The notes below the pieces were generated by a model, which was not told the DNA's origin, searched no databases, and saw nothing but the letters and a program-made list of their open reading frames with translations. Of a stretch of 64,000 nucleotides of DNA, positions 1 to 8,851 are shown in pieces. Source of the stretch: an uncultured Aquimarina sp. (lineage in GTDB: Bacteria; Bacteroidota; Bacteroidia; Flavobacteriales; Flavobacteriaceae); the NCBI GenBank assembly GCA_947498455.1, contig CANMKK010000008.1, positions 100,464 to 164,463 on the forward strand, read 5' to 3'. Position 1 is the stretch's first letter. The number at the start of each line of letters is the position of its first letter. The position numbers and the translations under genes are program-made.

Positions 1-150
1 ATTAGAACTGCCTGTCAATTAGCTGAACAGGACGATATTATTTTAATAGCAGGAAAAGGTCATGAGACATATCAGGAAACCAATGGTGAACGAATTGATT
101 TTAATGATTTTGAAATTGTAAAAGAAGAATTAAAAAAACTTGGTAAATAA
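1..150 (+). CDS. murE: MurE, UDP-MurNAc-tripeptide ligase, C-terminal end (partial)
   Basis: The window opens inside this gene; the last 49 codons and a TAA stop are visible. The stretch IAGKGHETYQ is the hallmark C-terminal motif of the Mur ligase MurE, which adds the third amino acid of the peptidoglycan stem peptide in the cytoplasm. Its place directly before mraY is the standard dcw order. The 5' part lies outside the window, so length and substrate choice (diaminopimelate or lysine) cannot be judged. A 49-nt gap separates it from mraY. Confidence 0.9.
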   Translation: MRTACQLAEQDDIILIAGKGHETYQETNGERIDFNDFEIVKEELKKLGK

Positions 151-199
151 CCCCTTTCCCATCTTCCTTTAGAAGAGTAGGAAAAAAGTAACTATACAT

Positions 200-1423
200 A
201 TGTTATATTATTTATTTCAATATCTAGAAAATGAATACCAGTTTCCTGGGGCATCATTGTTTCAGTTTATCACTTTTAGAGCTGCTGTGGCAATTATTGT
301 GTCATTATTGATCTCTACAATATATGGTAAGCGAATCATAAATTTTCTTAGGAAAAAGCAGATGGGAGAAAGTATTCGGGAACTTGGATTGGAAGGGCAG
401 GCTCAAAAAGCAGGAACTCCAACAATGGGAGGGATTATAATAATTCTTGCTACACTGGTTCCGGTATTGCTTTTTGCAAAACTGGATAATATTTATGTGA
501 TCCTGTTGATAATAACGACATTATGGATGGGGGCTATTGGTTTTACAGATGATTATTTAAAAATCAAAAGAAAAGATAAAGAAGGTCTTGCTGGAAAATT
601 TAAAGTGATAGGGCAAATTGGTTTGGGGCTTATTGTAGGTTGCACAATGTATTTTCATGAAGACATAACTATCAAAGAAGAAAAAACCGACACTATTGAG
701 GCAGTGTCATCAGAAAAACAATCTGATTTTAATCCAGCGATAAAATCCACTAAAACAACAATACCCTTTTTTAAAAACAATGAATTTGATTATTCGAGTT
801 TGATTACTTGGATCGACCCTGGTTTTGGAAAATACGCTTGGTTAATTTTTATACCCATTGTGATTTTTATAGTGACAGCAGTATCTAATGGTGCTAACCT
901 TACGGATGGAATTGATGGGTTGGCAGCAGGTTCTTCTGCGATTATTGTGCTGACATTAGCATTGTTTGCTTGGGTATCTGGGAATATCATATTCTCTGAT
1001 TATCTCAATGTAATGTATATCCCTAATTCTGGAGAGATAACTATATATATAGCTGGATTTGCAGGTGCCTTAGTTGGTTTTTTATGGTATAATACTTTTC
1101 CGGCACAAGTATTTATGGGAGATACAGGGAGTTTGACCATTGGAGGGATTATAGCTGTAATTGCAATAGCTATACGAAAAGAATTTTTGATTCCGATAGT
1201 GTGTGGGATATTTTTTATAGAGACTTTATCAGTTATGATGCAAGTAAGTTGGTTTAAATATACCAGAAAAAAATATGGAGAAGGAAGACGAATATTTTTG
1301 ATGTCTCCATTACATCATCATTATCAAAAAAAAGGAATACATGAGAGTAAGATAGTTGCAAGATTTTGGATTATAGGAATTTTTCTTGCAATCATAGCTG
1401 TGATTACATTAAAAGTGCGATAA
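200..1423 (+). CDS. mraY: MraY, phospho-N-acetylmuramoyl-pentapeptide transferase
   Basis: This 407-residue integral membrane enzyme transfers phospho-MurNAc-pentapeptide from UDP to undecaprenyl phosphate, giving lipid I. Visible family motifs are AGTPTMGG, the catalytic DD of [35 protein letters not shown] and [11 protein letters not shown] near the C-terminus. It is longer than the roughly 360-residue enterobacterial enzyme because of a charged insert at about residues 150-205 (rich in E, K, S and T) between membrane helices, which I believe is usual in Bacteroidota. The ATG start agrees with the family N-terminus. murD begins one base after the stop, so the two are likely cotranscribed. 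Confidence 0.96.
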   Translation: MLYYLFQYLENEYQFPGASLFQFITFRAAVAIIVSLLISTIYGKRIINFLRKKQMGESIRELGLEGQAQKAGTPTMGGIIIILATLVPVLLFAKLDNIYVILLIITTLWMGAIGFTDDYLKIKRKDKEGLAGKFKVIGQIGLGLIVGCTMYFHEDITIKEEKTDTIEAVSSEKQSDFNPAIKSTKTTIPFFKNNEFDYSSLITWIDPGFGKYAWLIFIPIVIFIVTAVSNGANLTDGIDGLAAGSSAIIVLTLALFAWVSGNIIFSDYLNVMYIPNSGEITIYIAGFAGALVGFLWYNTFPAQVFMGDTGSLTIGGIIAVIAIAIRKEFLIPIVCGIFFIETLSVMMQVSWFKYTRKKYGEGRRIFLMSPLHHHYQKKGIHESKIVARFWIIGIFLAIIAVITLKVR

Positions 1424-1424
1424 G

Positions 1425-2759
1425 GTGAAAAGATTAGTGATTTTAGGAGGAGGAGAGAGTGGTGTAGGTACAGCGATTTTGGGTAAAAAAGAAGGGTACG
1501 ATGTGTTTGTCTCGGATAGTGGGGTAATCACAGAATATTATAAAGAAGTTCTTAAAAATTTTGAGATAGAGTGGGAAGAAGAACAGCATACAGAAAGTAA
1601 AATTTTGAATGCAGATATGGTGATGAAAAGCCCTGGGATACCCGATAAAGCTACTTTGGTAAGAAAATTAAATGAAAAGGGAATGCCGATATTGTCTGAG
1701 ATAGAATTTGCATCCAGATATACAACTGCACAGATTGTTGGGATTACAGGTAGTAATGGAAAGACCACCACGACTATGCTTACAAATCATATCCTCAAGG
1801 GAGGTGGTTTGGATATTGGTATGGCAGGAAATATCGGAGATAGTTTTGCAAAACAAGTAGCAGAAAATGATACTCTACATTATGTGTTAGAATTAAGTAG
1901 TTTTCAGCTAGATGGAATTAGTGAGTTTGCACCACATATCGCAATACTAACCAATATTACACCAGATCATTTGGATCGATACGAATATCAGTTCGAAAAA
2001 TATATCGTTTCAAAGTTTAGAATAGTGATGAATCAGAAAGAAGATGATTATTTCATCTATGATGCAGATGATGAGGTGATTACTAAATATATAGAAGAGT
2101 ATCCAATTCGTTCCAGGTTATTACCATTTTCGTTAAAGAAAAAGGTAGAAAACGGAGCGTATTTGGAAGAAGAAAATATTAAAATAACAATAGATAATAA
2201 CGAATTTATTATGCCGGTAGCAAATTTAGAATTAAAAGGAAATCATAATGTTAAGAATGCTATGGCTGCGGCCACAGTAGCCCAATTATTAAAAATAAGA
2301 AAAACCACGATCAGGGAGTGTCTTGAAAATTTTCATGGAGTAGAGCATAGGCTAGAAAGTGTCTTAAAAATTAACAATGTGCAATACATTAATGATTCTA
2401 AAGCTACAAATGTGAATGCGACTTTTTATGCATTGGATGCTATGAAGTCTGCTACAGTATGGATTGTAGGAGGTGTTGATAAGGGTAATGATTATACCGA
2501 GCTATATTCTTTAGTGAATGAAAAAGTAAAAGCGATTATATGCTTAGGAGTTGATAATACCAGAATAATTAATGCTTTTGGAAACTGTGTTGATAATATT
2601 GTTGAAACACAATCTATGAAAGAGGCTGTGAACTTGGCATATAAAATTGCGGAGCGCAATGAAAATGTATTATTGTCTCCAGCTTGTGCAAGTTTTGATC
2701 TTTTTGAAAATTATGAAGAAAGAGGACGACAGTTTAAGGAAGCAGTAAGAGAACTGTAA
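1425..2759 (+). CDS. murD: MurD, UDP-MurNAc-L-alanine:D-glutamate ligase
   Basis: This cytoplasmic Mur ligase of 444 residues adds D-glutamate to UDP-MurNAc-L-Ala. It shows the N-terminal Rossmann start (VILGGGESGVG), the ATP-binding loop GITGSNGKTTTT at about residue 108, the central NITPDHLDRY motif and NDSKATN in the C-terminal domain. The start codon is GTG, placed one base after the mraY stop; no upstream ATG is in frame, and the Rossmann strand begins immediately, which fixes the choice. Length is normal for the family. A 69-nt gap follows before ftsW. Confidence 0.96.
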   Translation: MKRLVILGGGESGVGTAILGKKEGYDVFVSDSGVITEYYKEVLKNFEIEWEEEQHTESKILNADMVMKSPGIPDKATLVRKLNEKGMPILSEIEFASRYTTAQIVGITGSNGKTTTTMLTNHILKGGGLDIGMAGNIGDSFAKQVAENDTLHYVLELSSFQLDGISEFAPHIAILTNITPDHLDRYEYQFEKYIVSKFRIVMNQKEDDYFIYDADDEVITKYIEEYPIRSRLLPFSLKKKVENGAYLEEENIKITIDNNEFIMPVANLELKGNHNVKNAMAAATVAQLLKIRKTTIRECLENFHGVEHRLESVLKINNVQYINDSKATNVNATFYALDAMKSATVWIVGGVDKGNDYTELYSLVNEKVKAIICLGVDNTRIINAFGNCVDNIVETQSMKEAVNLAYKIAERNENVLLSPACASFDLFENYEERGRQFKEAVREL

Positions 2760-2828
2760 TATACACATTCTAGAAAAAGTAGAATAAGGCTAACACACAA
2801 TAAGGAAAGGATAGTAAATATAGTATAT

Positions 2829-4049
2829 ATGACCAAAGTTTTGGAAAATATAAAAGGGGATAAAGTGATATGGGCAATAGTCGCTCTGTTGGCGTTATTT
2901 TCTTTCCTTCCCGTATATAGTGCAAGTAGTAACTTGGCATATTTATACGGAGATGGAAATACATTTACTTTTCTTGTAAAACATTTTGCGCATTTAGTAT
3001 TGGGATTTGGGATCATGTACTGGGTGCATAAAATACCGTATAATTATTTTAAGGGGCTTTCTATTATAATGATTCCAGTTGTAGTTTTATTGTTGTTGTT
3101 TACGATGGCTCAGAATACTACGATAGGAGGAGCAAATGCTAGTAGATGGATTCGTTTACCTTTTGTAGGAGTGACGTTTCAGACATCAACATTGGCAGCT
3201 GTTGTGCTAATGACGTATGTCGCAAGGTATTTATCAAAAATCAGAGATAAAAAAATCAGATTTAAAGAAACATTATTGCCTCTTTGGATACCGGTATTTA
3301 TTATTTTAATATTGATCCTTCCAGCTAATTTTTCTACAACAGCAATCATTTTTTCGATGGTGATGATGCTGGTGTTTTTAGGAGGATATCCGATACGGTA
3401 TATGCTGCTGATTCTTGGGACTGGTATTGTGGCTTTAACATTCTTTGTGCTGGTGGCAAAAGCGTTTCCTGATTCTTTTTCTAATAGAGTTGCTACTTGG
3501 GAGCATAGAATTGAAAACTTTATTAACGGAGTTGATTCACAGGAAGATTATCAAGTAGAGCGTGCTAAAATAGCCATCGCCAGAGGAGGTGTTATTGGAA
3601 AAGGTCCCGGAAAGAGTGTGCAACGAAATTTTTTACCACAATCATCATCCGATTTTATATATGCTATAATTATAGAAGAATGGGGATTGCTAGGAGGTGT
3701 TTTTTTAATGCTATTATATCTATTGCTCTTGTTTAGGCTAGTTATTGTGGCTCATAAAAGTGTTGATATTTTTGGGAAACTTCTTGTAATAGGAGTAGGG
3801 TTGCCAATTGTATTCCAGGCATTGATTAATATGGCTGTGGCTGTAGAGTTATTTCCTGTAACAGGACAAACGCTGCCGTTGGTAAGTAGTGGAGGAACAT
3901 CTATATGGATGACCTGTATGGCAATAGGAATGGTATTGAGTGTAAGTAAGAGTAGAGAAGTAATCTCCGAAGAAGAAGCGATGAAGGAACGCGAGAATTT
4001 AGAAATAAACGAAGATAATCCACTAGAAGTTTTAAGCGAAGTATTATGA
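2829..4049 (+). CDS. ftsW: FtsW, SEDS-family lipid II polymerase of the divisome
   Basis: This SEDS-family polytopic membrane protein of 406 residues polymerises septal glycan from lipid II together with a class B penicillin-binding protein. About ten hydrophobic segments are visible. Family motifs include [12 protein letters not shown] in the first half, [13 protein letters not shown] before the large loop, [11 protein letters not shown], and [12 protein letters not shown] near the C-terminus. The tail after about residue 375 is hydrophilic and acidic. Its last four bases overlap the start of murG (ATGA), which implies translational coupling. Position between murD and murG distinguishes it from RodA. 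Confidence 0.95.
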   Translation: MTKVLENIKGDKVIWAIVALLALFSFLPVYSASSNLAYLYGDGNTFTFLVKHFAHLVLGFGIMYWVHKIPYNYFKGLSIIMIPVVVLLLLFTMAQNTTIGGANASRWIRLPFVGVTFQTSTLAAVVLMTYVARYLSKIRDKKIRFKETLLPLWIPVFIILILILPANFSTTAIIFSMVMMLVFLGGYPIRYMLLILGTGIVALTFFVLVAKAFPDSFSNRVATWEHRIENFINGVDSQEDYQVERAKIAIARGGVIGKGPGKSVQRNFLPQSSSDFIYAIIIEEWGLLGGVFLMLLYLLLLFRLVIVAHKSVDIFGKLLVIGVGLPIVFQALINMAVAVELFPVTGQTLPLVSSGGTSIWMTCMAIGMVLSVSKSREVISEEEAMKERENLEINEDNPLEVLSEVL

Positions 4050-5140
4050 GTCAGCAGCCACGAATCATATTATCAGGAGGGGGAACAGGAGGGCATATTT
4101 ATCCAGCAATTTCTATTGCGAATGAGGTAAAACTAAGATACCCAGAAGCCTCTATCTTATTTGTAGGGGCCAAGGACCGTATGGAAATGCAAAAAGTTCC
4201 GCAAGCTGGCTATCAAATAGAAGGTTTATGGATAAGTGGTATTCAAAGAAAATTAACATTTAGTAATCTTTTATTTCCTATAAAGTTGCTAAGTAGTTTA
4301 TGGAGATCCAAAAAGATTATCAAAAAGTTTAACCCCGATGTAGTTATTGGAACAGGAGGTTTTGCTAGTGGGCCATTGTTGAAAATAGCAAGTTCAGCAA
4401 ACATTCCAACCGTTTTACAGGAACAAAATTCTTTTCCAGGGATTACTAACAAGTGGTTAGCAAAAGGAGCAGATAAAATATGTGTCGCTTATGATGGCAT
4501 GGAACGTTTTTTTCCAAAAGATAAAATTATCAAAACCGGAAACCCAGTTCGTCAGGATTTATTAGATATAAGTAGTAAAAGAGAAGAAGCTATAGTAAAA
4601 TTTAATTTAGATACTGAAAAGAAGACTATTCTGGTAATTGGAGGAAGTTTAGGGGCAAGAAGAATAAACCAATTAATAGAAAAGGAGCTTGGTTTTTTTA
4701 AAAGTAAAGAAGTACAGATAATCTGGCAATGTGGGAAGTTGTATTATAATGAATACAAAAAATATGATCAGAATAAAGATGTACAGGTATATCAGTTTTT
4801 AGATACAATGGATTTGGCGTATTCTGCAGCAGATGTTATAATTTCTAGAGCTGGAGCAAGTTCGGTTTCAGAATTATGTATTGTAGCAAAACCTACTTTG
4901 TTTATCCCGTCACCTAATGTGGCAGAAGATCATCAAACAAAAAATGCGGATGCAGTAATAAATAAAAAAGGAGCAAAAATGCTTAAAGAGCATGAGTTGG
5001 ATGATAAGTTTCAGAAAACAATTAGACAGTTGTTAGAATCTGAGGCTATGCAGATAAAGTTGACGCATTCGATAAAGAAAATGGCATTGCCCAATGCAAC
5101 AAAAGATATTGTAGATCAGATAGAACAATTAATGATATAA
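4046..5140 (+). CDS. murG: MurG, UDP-GlcNAc:lipid I N-acetylglucosaminyltransferase
   Basis: This 364-residue peripheral membrane GT-B glycosyltransferase converts lipid I to lipid II on the inner face of the membrane. The N-terminal glycine-rich loop [15 protein letters not shown], the GTGGFASGP motif, and the C-terminal UDP-GlcNAc site ([11 protein letters not shown], then [12 protein letters not shown]) are all present. It overlaps ftsW by four bases and is followed 20 bases later by murC. Length matches the family. Confidence 0.96.
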   Translation: MSQQPRIILSGGGTGGHIYPAISIANEVKLRYPEASILFVGAKDRMEMQKVPQAGYQIEGLWISGIQRKLTFSNLLFPIKLLSSLWRSKKIIKKFNPDVVIGTGGFASGPLLKIASSANIPTVLQEQNSFPGITNKWLAKGADKICVAYDGMERFFPKDKIIKTGNPVRQDLLDISSKREEAIVKFNLDTEKKTILVIGGSLGARRINQLIEKELGFFKSKEVQIIWQCGKLYYNEYKKYDQNKDVQVYQFLDTMDLAYSAADVIISRAGASSVSELCIVAKPTLFIPSPNVAEDHQTKNADAVINKKGAKMLKEHELDDKFQKTIRQLLESEAMQIKLTHSIKKMALPNATKDIVDQIEQLMI

Positions 5141-5160
5141 GAAACTCTTAGAGTTTAAGA

Positions 5161-6510
5161 ATGAACAGAGATTTAAAAGACATACAAAATATTTATTTCA
5201 TCGGTATTGGAGGTATCGGTATGAGTGCACTTGCTCGATATTTTAATTTCTTGGGTAAAAATGTGGCAGGATATGATAAGACAGAAACTCAAATTACAAT
5301 TGGATTAGAAGAATTAGGTGTTAGAATTCATTTTGAAGATGATATAAACGCAATCCCAGAACTATTTCTTAATGTTGAAAAAACACTTATCATATATACT
5401 CCTGCAATTCCAAAAGAACATAAGGAGTTAAACTATTTTATAGGTCAAGGATTTTCAATAAAAAAGAGAGCAGAAGTTTTAGGTGTTATTACTAAAGAGA
5501 CCTATACTCTTGCAGTAGCTGGAACACACGGAAAAACTACAACGACGGCTATATTGGCACATTTGTTAAAAGAAAGTGGTGTAAAAGTAACTGCATTTTT
5601 AGGAGGAATAAGTGAAAACTATAATTCTAATCTGTTATTAGAAGGGAATGAAGTGGTAGTGGTAGAAGCCGATGAATTTGATAGATCGTTTTTACAATTA
5701 TATCCTGATATAGCTGCTATTACATCCATGGATGCCGATCATCTTGATATTTATGAAAAAGCAAATGCATTGGATGAATCGTTTGTGGAGTTTTCGTTAA
5801 AAGTTAAAGATCATCTTTTAGTGCGTAATGGATTGGTGCTAAAAGGAGATACTTTTGGAATAGAAGATGATTCAAAATATTGTGCGCAAAATATAAGAAT
5901 AAACAATGGAGTCTATGTATTTGACTTAAAAATGCCTACCGGAATTATTAAAAATTTGCATTTAAACCTGCCAGGTAAACATAACTTGTTAAATGCTATT
6001 ACAGCCTTTGCTATAGCTGCACTTTACGGCACCCCAACCAAAGCTTTGGTAAAGGCTTTATCTACTTTTAAGGGAGTTCAGCGCAGGTTTACATATCAAA
6101 TAAAAGAAGAAAATTTGGTATATGTAGATGACTATGCGCATCATCCGACAGAAATTGATGCATTACATCAAGCTATAAGAGAAATGCATCCCGGGAAAAA
6201 GATATTGGCCATTTTTCAACCTCATTTATATAGTAGGACAAGAGATTTTGCAGGAGATTTTGCAAGAAGCCTGAGTCAGTTCGATACACTATTGTTATTG
6301 GATATATACCCGGCAAGAGAACTTCCGATTGAAGGGGTTACTTCGGAATGGTTATTGGGTATGGTGGCTATGAAAAACAAAAAGATAGTAACCAAGAATA
6401 ATTTGATTAAAGAGATTTTAGAAAATGATGTAGAGGTTATTACTACAATTGGTGCAGGTGATATAGGAGAAGAAGTAAAAGGGATAAGAGAAGCACTATT
6501 AGCAATATGA
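5161..6510 (+). CDS. murC: MurC, UDP-MurNAc:L-alanine ligase
   Basis: MurC adds the first amino acid, L-alanine, to UDP-MurNAc in the cytoplasm. The 449-residue product shows the N-terminal dinucleotide-fold motif GIGGIGMSALARYF, the ATP loop AGTHGKTTTTA, MDADHLDIY in the central domain, and the C-terminal DDYAHHPTEI motif that marks MurC. The stop codon overlaps the ftsQ start by four bases (ATGA), so ftsQ translation is probably coupled. Length is typical. Confidence 0.96.
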   Translation: MNRDLKDIQNIYFIGIGGIGMSALARYFNFLGKNVAGYDKTETQITIGLEELGVRIHFEDDINAIPELFLNVEKTLIIYTPAIPKEHKELNYFIGQGFSIKKRAEVLGVITKETYTLAVAGTHGKTTTTAILAHLLKESGVKVTAFLGGISENYNSNLLLEGNEVVVVEADEFDRSFLQLYPDIAAITSMDADHLDIYEKANALDESFVEFSLKVKDHLLVRNGLVLKGDTFGIEDDSKYCAQNIRINNGVYVFDLKMPTGIIKNLHLNLPGKHNLLNAITAFAIAALYGTPTKALVKALSTFKGVQRRFTYQIKEENLVYVDDYAHHPTEIDALHQAIREMHPGKKILAIFQPHLYSRTRDFAGDFARSLSQFDTLLLLDIYPARELPIEGVTSEWLLGMVAMKNKKIVTKNNLIKEILENDVEVITTIGAGDIGEEVKGIREALLAI

Positions 6511-7223
6511 ATAAAATTATAACATATATAAAATTTGTAGGGTTAATTTCATTAATCATATTTCTCTTTGCTTTTACAAATAATAGGAATGAGAAAAGAA
6601 AAATTAATGAAGTTGCCATAGAGTTCATAGATGAACAAAGCCCTTTTGTAAGCGAATTGATGGTTAATAAATTGTTAATACAAAATCAGGTTGGGGTTAC
6701 GAACGTGGGAAAAGAAATTTTAGCTTTGAATAATATAGAGAAGGGGCTGGATGCACATAAAATGATTGAAGACTCAGATGTGTATCTTACTGTTAGTGGA
6801 CAACTTAAGGCGAGAATAAAACAACGTACTCCAATTGCAAGAGTAAATTCGGTTGTTCCGTTTTATGTTGATGTGACGGGAAACACAATGCCATTATCGG
6901 ATAATTATTCAGCTCATGTTCCTCTAATAAATAATGTTTCAGAAAGAGAAGTTTCGGAAGTCTATCCCCTGTTAAAAATAATACAGGAAGATAAATTTCT
7001 TAAAAAACTTGTGGTTAGCCTTTATAAAAATATAAATGGAAATTATGAGTTGGGATTACGCGTATATGATTTTAAAGTAGATTTCGGTAAAGTAGAAAAT
7101 ATAAATAATAAAATTAGGAATTTCAAAGCCTTTTATCAAAAAGCATTGAAAGATCAAAGTTTAGAGAAATATACAAAAGTCAGTTTACAATATAGTAATC
7201 AAGTTGTGTGTACAATAAAATAG
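6507..7223 (+). CDS. ftsQ: FtsQ, cell-division protein (Bacteroidota type)
   Basis: This 238-residue protein has a single N-terminal membrane segment at about residues 7-25 and a periplasmic remainder. Sequence alone is weakly conserved, as usual for FtsQ; the call rests on topology, size and position between murC and ftsA. The segment DSDVYLTVSGQLKARIKQRTP resembles the region after the POTRA domain in FtsQ proteins that ends in an R-x-P-x-A-R motif (here RTPIARV). It connects the cytoplasmic and periplasmic divisome. It overlaps murC by four bases, and its end overlaps an upstream extension of the ftsA frame. Confidence 0.88.
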   Translation: MNKIITYIKFVGLISLIIFLFAFTNNRNEKRKINEVAIEFIDEQSPFVSELMVNKLLIQNQVGVTNVGKEILALNNIEKGLDAHKMIEDSDVYLTVSGQLKARIKQRTPIARVNSVVPFYVDVTGNTMPLSDNYSAHVPLINNVSEREVSEVYPLLKIIQEDKFLKKLVVSLYKNINGNYELGLRVYDFKVDFGKVENINNKIRNFKAFYQKALKDQSLEKYTKVSLQYSNQVVCTIK

Positions 7224-7231
7224 CACCAATC

Positions 7232-8581
7232 ATGGAAAGAGAAGAAAATGAAATAGCCGTAGGATTAGATATCGGAACAACTAAGATTGTTGCTATGGTG
7301 GGTAGGTACAATGAGTATGGAAAGATGGAAGTGTTGGGTGTTGGAAAATCTAAGAGTTTAGGTGTTCATCGTGGGGTGGTTAACAATATTACTCAGACCA
7401 TACAATCAATACAGCAAGCTGTTCAGGAAGCAGAAAGCGTTTCGGGAGTTAAGATTAGTGATGTAACAGTTGGTATTGCGGGGCAGCATATACGAAGTTT
7501 ACAGCACAGAGATTATATCACACGTCCTAATGCAGATGCAGTTATTGATGAAGAAGACATAGAGGCATTATGTAATCAGGTCTATAAACTGGTAATGTTA
7601 CCAGGAGAAGAAATATTACATGTGTTACCACAAGAATACAAAGTAGATGGACAGGCAGAAATAAAAGAACCTGTCGGAATGTTTGGAGGCCGGTTAGAAG
7701 CCAATTTTCATGTTGTAGTAGGTCAGGTAACTTCTATCAGGAATATAGGACGTTGTGTAAAAAGTTCTGGGTTAGAACTATCCGATGTTACATTAGAACC
7801 TTTGGCTTCTGCTAATGCTGTATTAAGTCAGGAAGAAAAAGAAGCAGGCGTAGCGTTGATCGATATAGGTGGTGGTACAACTGATTTAGCAATATTTAAA
7901 GATGGGATTATTCGTCATACCGCTGTGATACCTTTTGGAGGTAATGTAATTACTGAAGATATAAAAGAGGGATGTTCTATAATTGAAAAACAGGCAGAGT
8001 TACTAAAAATAAAATTTGGGTCAGCTTGGCCTGGAGAAAATAAGGACAATGAAATTGTATCTATTCCAGGATTAAGAGGAAGAGAACCTAAGGAGATAAC
8101 TTTAAAAAACTTATCAAAAATAATTCATGCGCGTGTAGTAGAAATTATAGAGCAAGTTTTTCTAGAAATTAAGAATTATGGTCATGAGTCCCCGAAGAAA
8201 AAACTAATAGCAGGGATTGTTCTTACAGGAGGAGGATCGCAATTAAAGCATCTGAAGCAATTAGTAGAATATATTACAGGAATGGATACGCGTATAGGAT
8301 ATCCTAATGAGCATTTAGCTGGAAATAGTGACCCAGAGACAACGAGTCCTATGTATGCTACGGCTGTAGGATTGGTAATGGATAGTTTGATACACATAGG
8401 TAGGCAAAAGGAAACGGCTATTAAGGAAGCATTAGTAGCAGAAGAGGAAAAACAACAAAAGGCTACTATTGTAGGAGAAGGTATTGAAGAAGAAGTGCCT
8501 GTTGTAAAATCTAAACCCAGAAAAAATATTCTGGAAAAATGGACAGAGAAGTTCAAAGAATTTCTTGATAATGCAGAATAG
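7232..8581 (+). CDS. ftsA: FtsA, actin-like divisome membrane tether
   Basis: FtsA binds ATP and anchors FtsZ to the membrane. The actin-fold phosphate motifs GLDIGTTKIVAMVG (residues ~11-24) and LIDIGGGTTDLAIF are present, as is the later LTGGGSQLKHL motif. The last ~17 residues (ILEKWTEKFKEFLDN) form an amphipathic membrane-targeting helix, preceded by a variable linker. The frame is open from a GTG at 7208 inside ftsQ, but I chose the ATG at 7232 because the family N-terminus begins just before the actin motif and this start lies beyond the ftsQ stop. It is 449 residues long. Confidence 0.95.
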   Translation: MEREENEIAVGLDIGTTKIVAMVGRYNEYGKMEVLGVGKSKSLGVHRGVVNNITQTIQSIQQAVQEAESVSGVKISDVTVGIAGQHIRSLQHRDYITRPNADAVIDEEDIEALCNQVYKLVMLPGEEILHVLPQEYKVDGQAEIKEPVGMFGGRLEANFHVVVGQVTSIRNIGRCVKSSGLELSDVTLEPLASANAVLSQEEKEAGVALIDIGGGTTDLAIFKDGIIRHTAVIPFGGNVITEDIKEGCSIIEKQAELLKIKFGSAWPGENKDNEIVSIPGLRGREPKEITLKNLSKIIHARVVEIIEQVFLEIKNYGHESPKKKLIAGIVLTGGGSQLKHLKQLVEYITGMDTRIGYPNEHLAGNSDPETTSPMYATAVGLVMDSLIHIGRQKETAIKEALVAEEEKQQKATIVGEGIEEEVPVVKSKPRKNILEKWTEKFKEFLDNAE

Positions 8582-8590
8582 GATCGAGCG

Positions 8591-8740
8591 TAAAGAAAAT
8601 GTCTTGTAGACATTTTTAGCGAGAGGCCAGCGTTGAGGGGTTGGCAAAGTAAAGAAAATGTCTTGTAGACATTTTTAGCGAGAGGCCGGCTTTGAGGGGT
8701 TGGCAAAGTAAAGAAAATGTCTTGAAGACATTTTTAGCGA
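8591..8740. repeat. 59-bp intergenic hairpin repeat, nearly three tandem copies
   Basis: Copies begin with TAAAGAAAATG at 8591, 8650 and 8709, giving an exact 59-bp period; the third copy stops after about 32 bases. Each contains a 9-bp inverted repeat, AAAATGTCT and AGACATTTT, around a 3-nt loop (TGT, TGT, TGA), followed by a run of T and the motif TAGCGA. The stems are identical in all three copies while the loop and the GC-rich spacer differ slightly. The array fills the gap between ftsA and ftsZ, so it could attenuate read-through or shape the ftsZ leader. Reverse-strand ORFs across it are repeat artefacts. Confidence 0.9.
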
Positions 8741-8851
8741 AGTGCTGCTGATGTGGTACTAGAAAATAAAAAAAGAATAAGAAAAACTCAATGTGGAGTT
8801 TTAAAAAATATTGAAGAAGTAAAAGAAAAAGAACCCAGAAAATTAGCAATT

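Noticed and set aside
8591..8740. Possible CRISPR array
   Set aside because: Period is 59 bp, but the so-called spacers are nearly identical between copies; only three units; no cas genes.
8182..8849. Reverse-strand ORFs across the ftsA end and the repeat, with repeated peptide segments
   Set aside because: They are translations of the 59-bp repeat and of the ftsA antisense strand, with no start context or family match.
8753..8851. 33-codon N-terminal extension of ftsZ
   Set aside because: Lysine-rich, unlike any FtsZ N-terminus, and starts with a GTG in the repeat tail; the ATG at 8852 precedes the normal protein.
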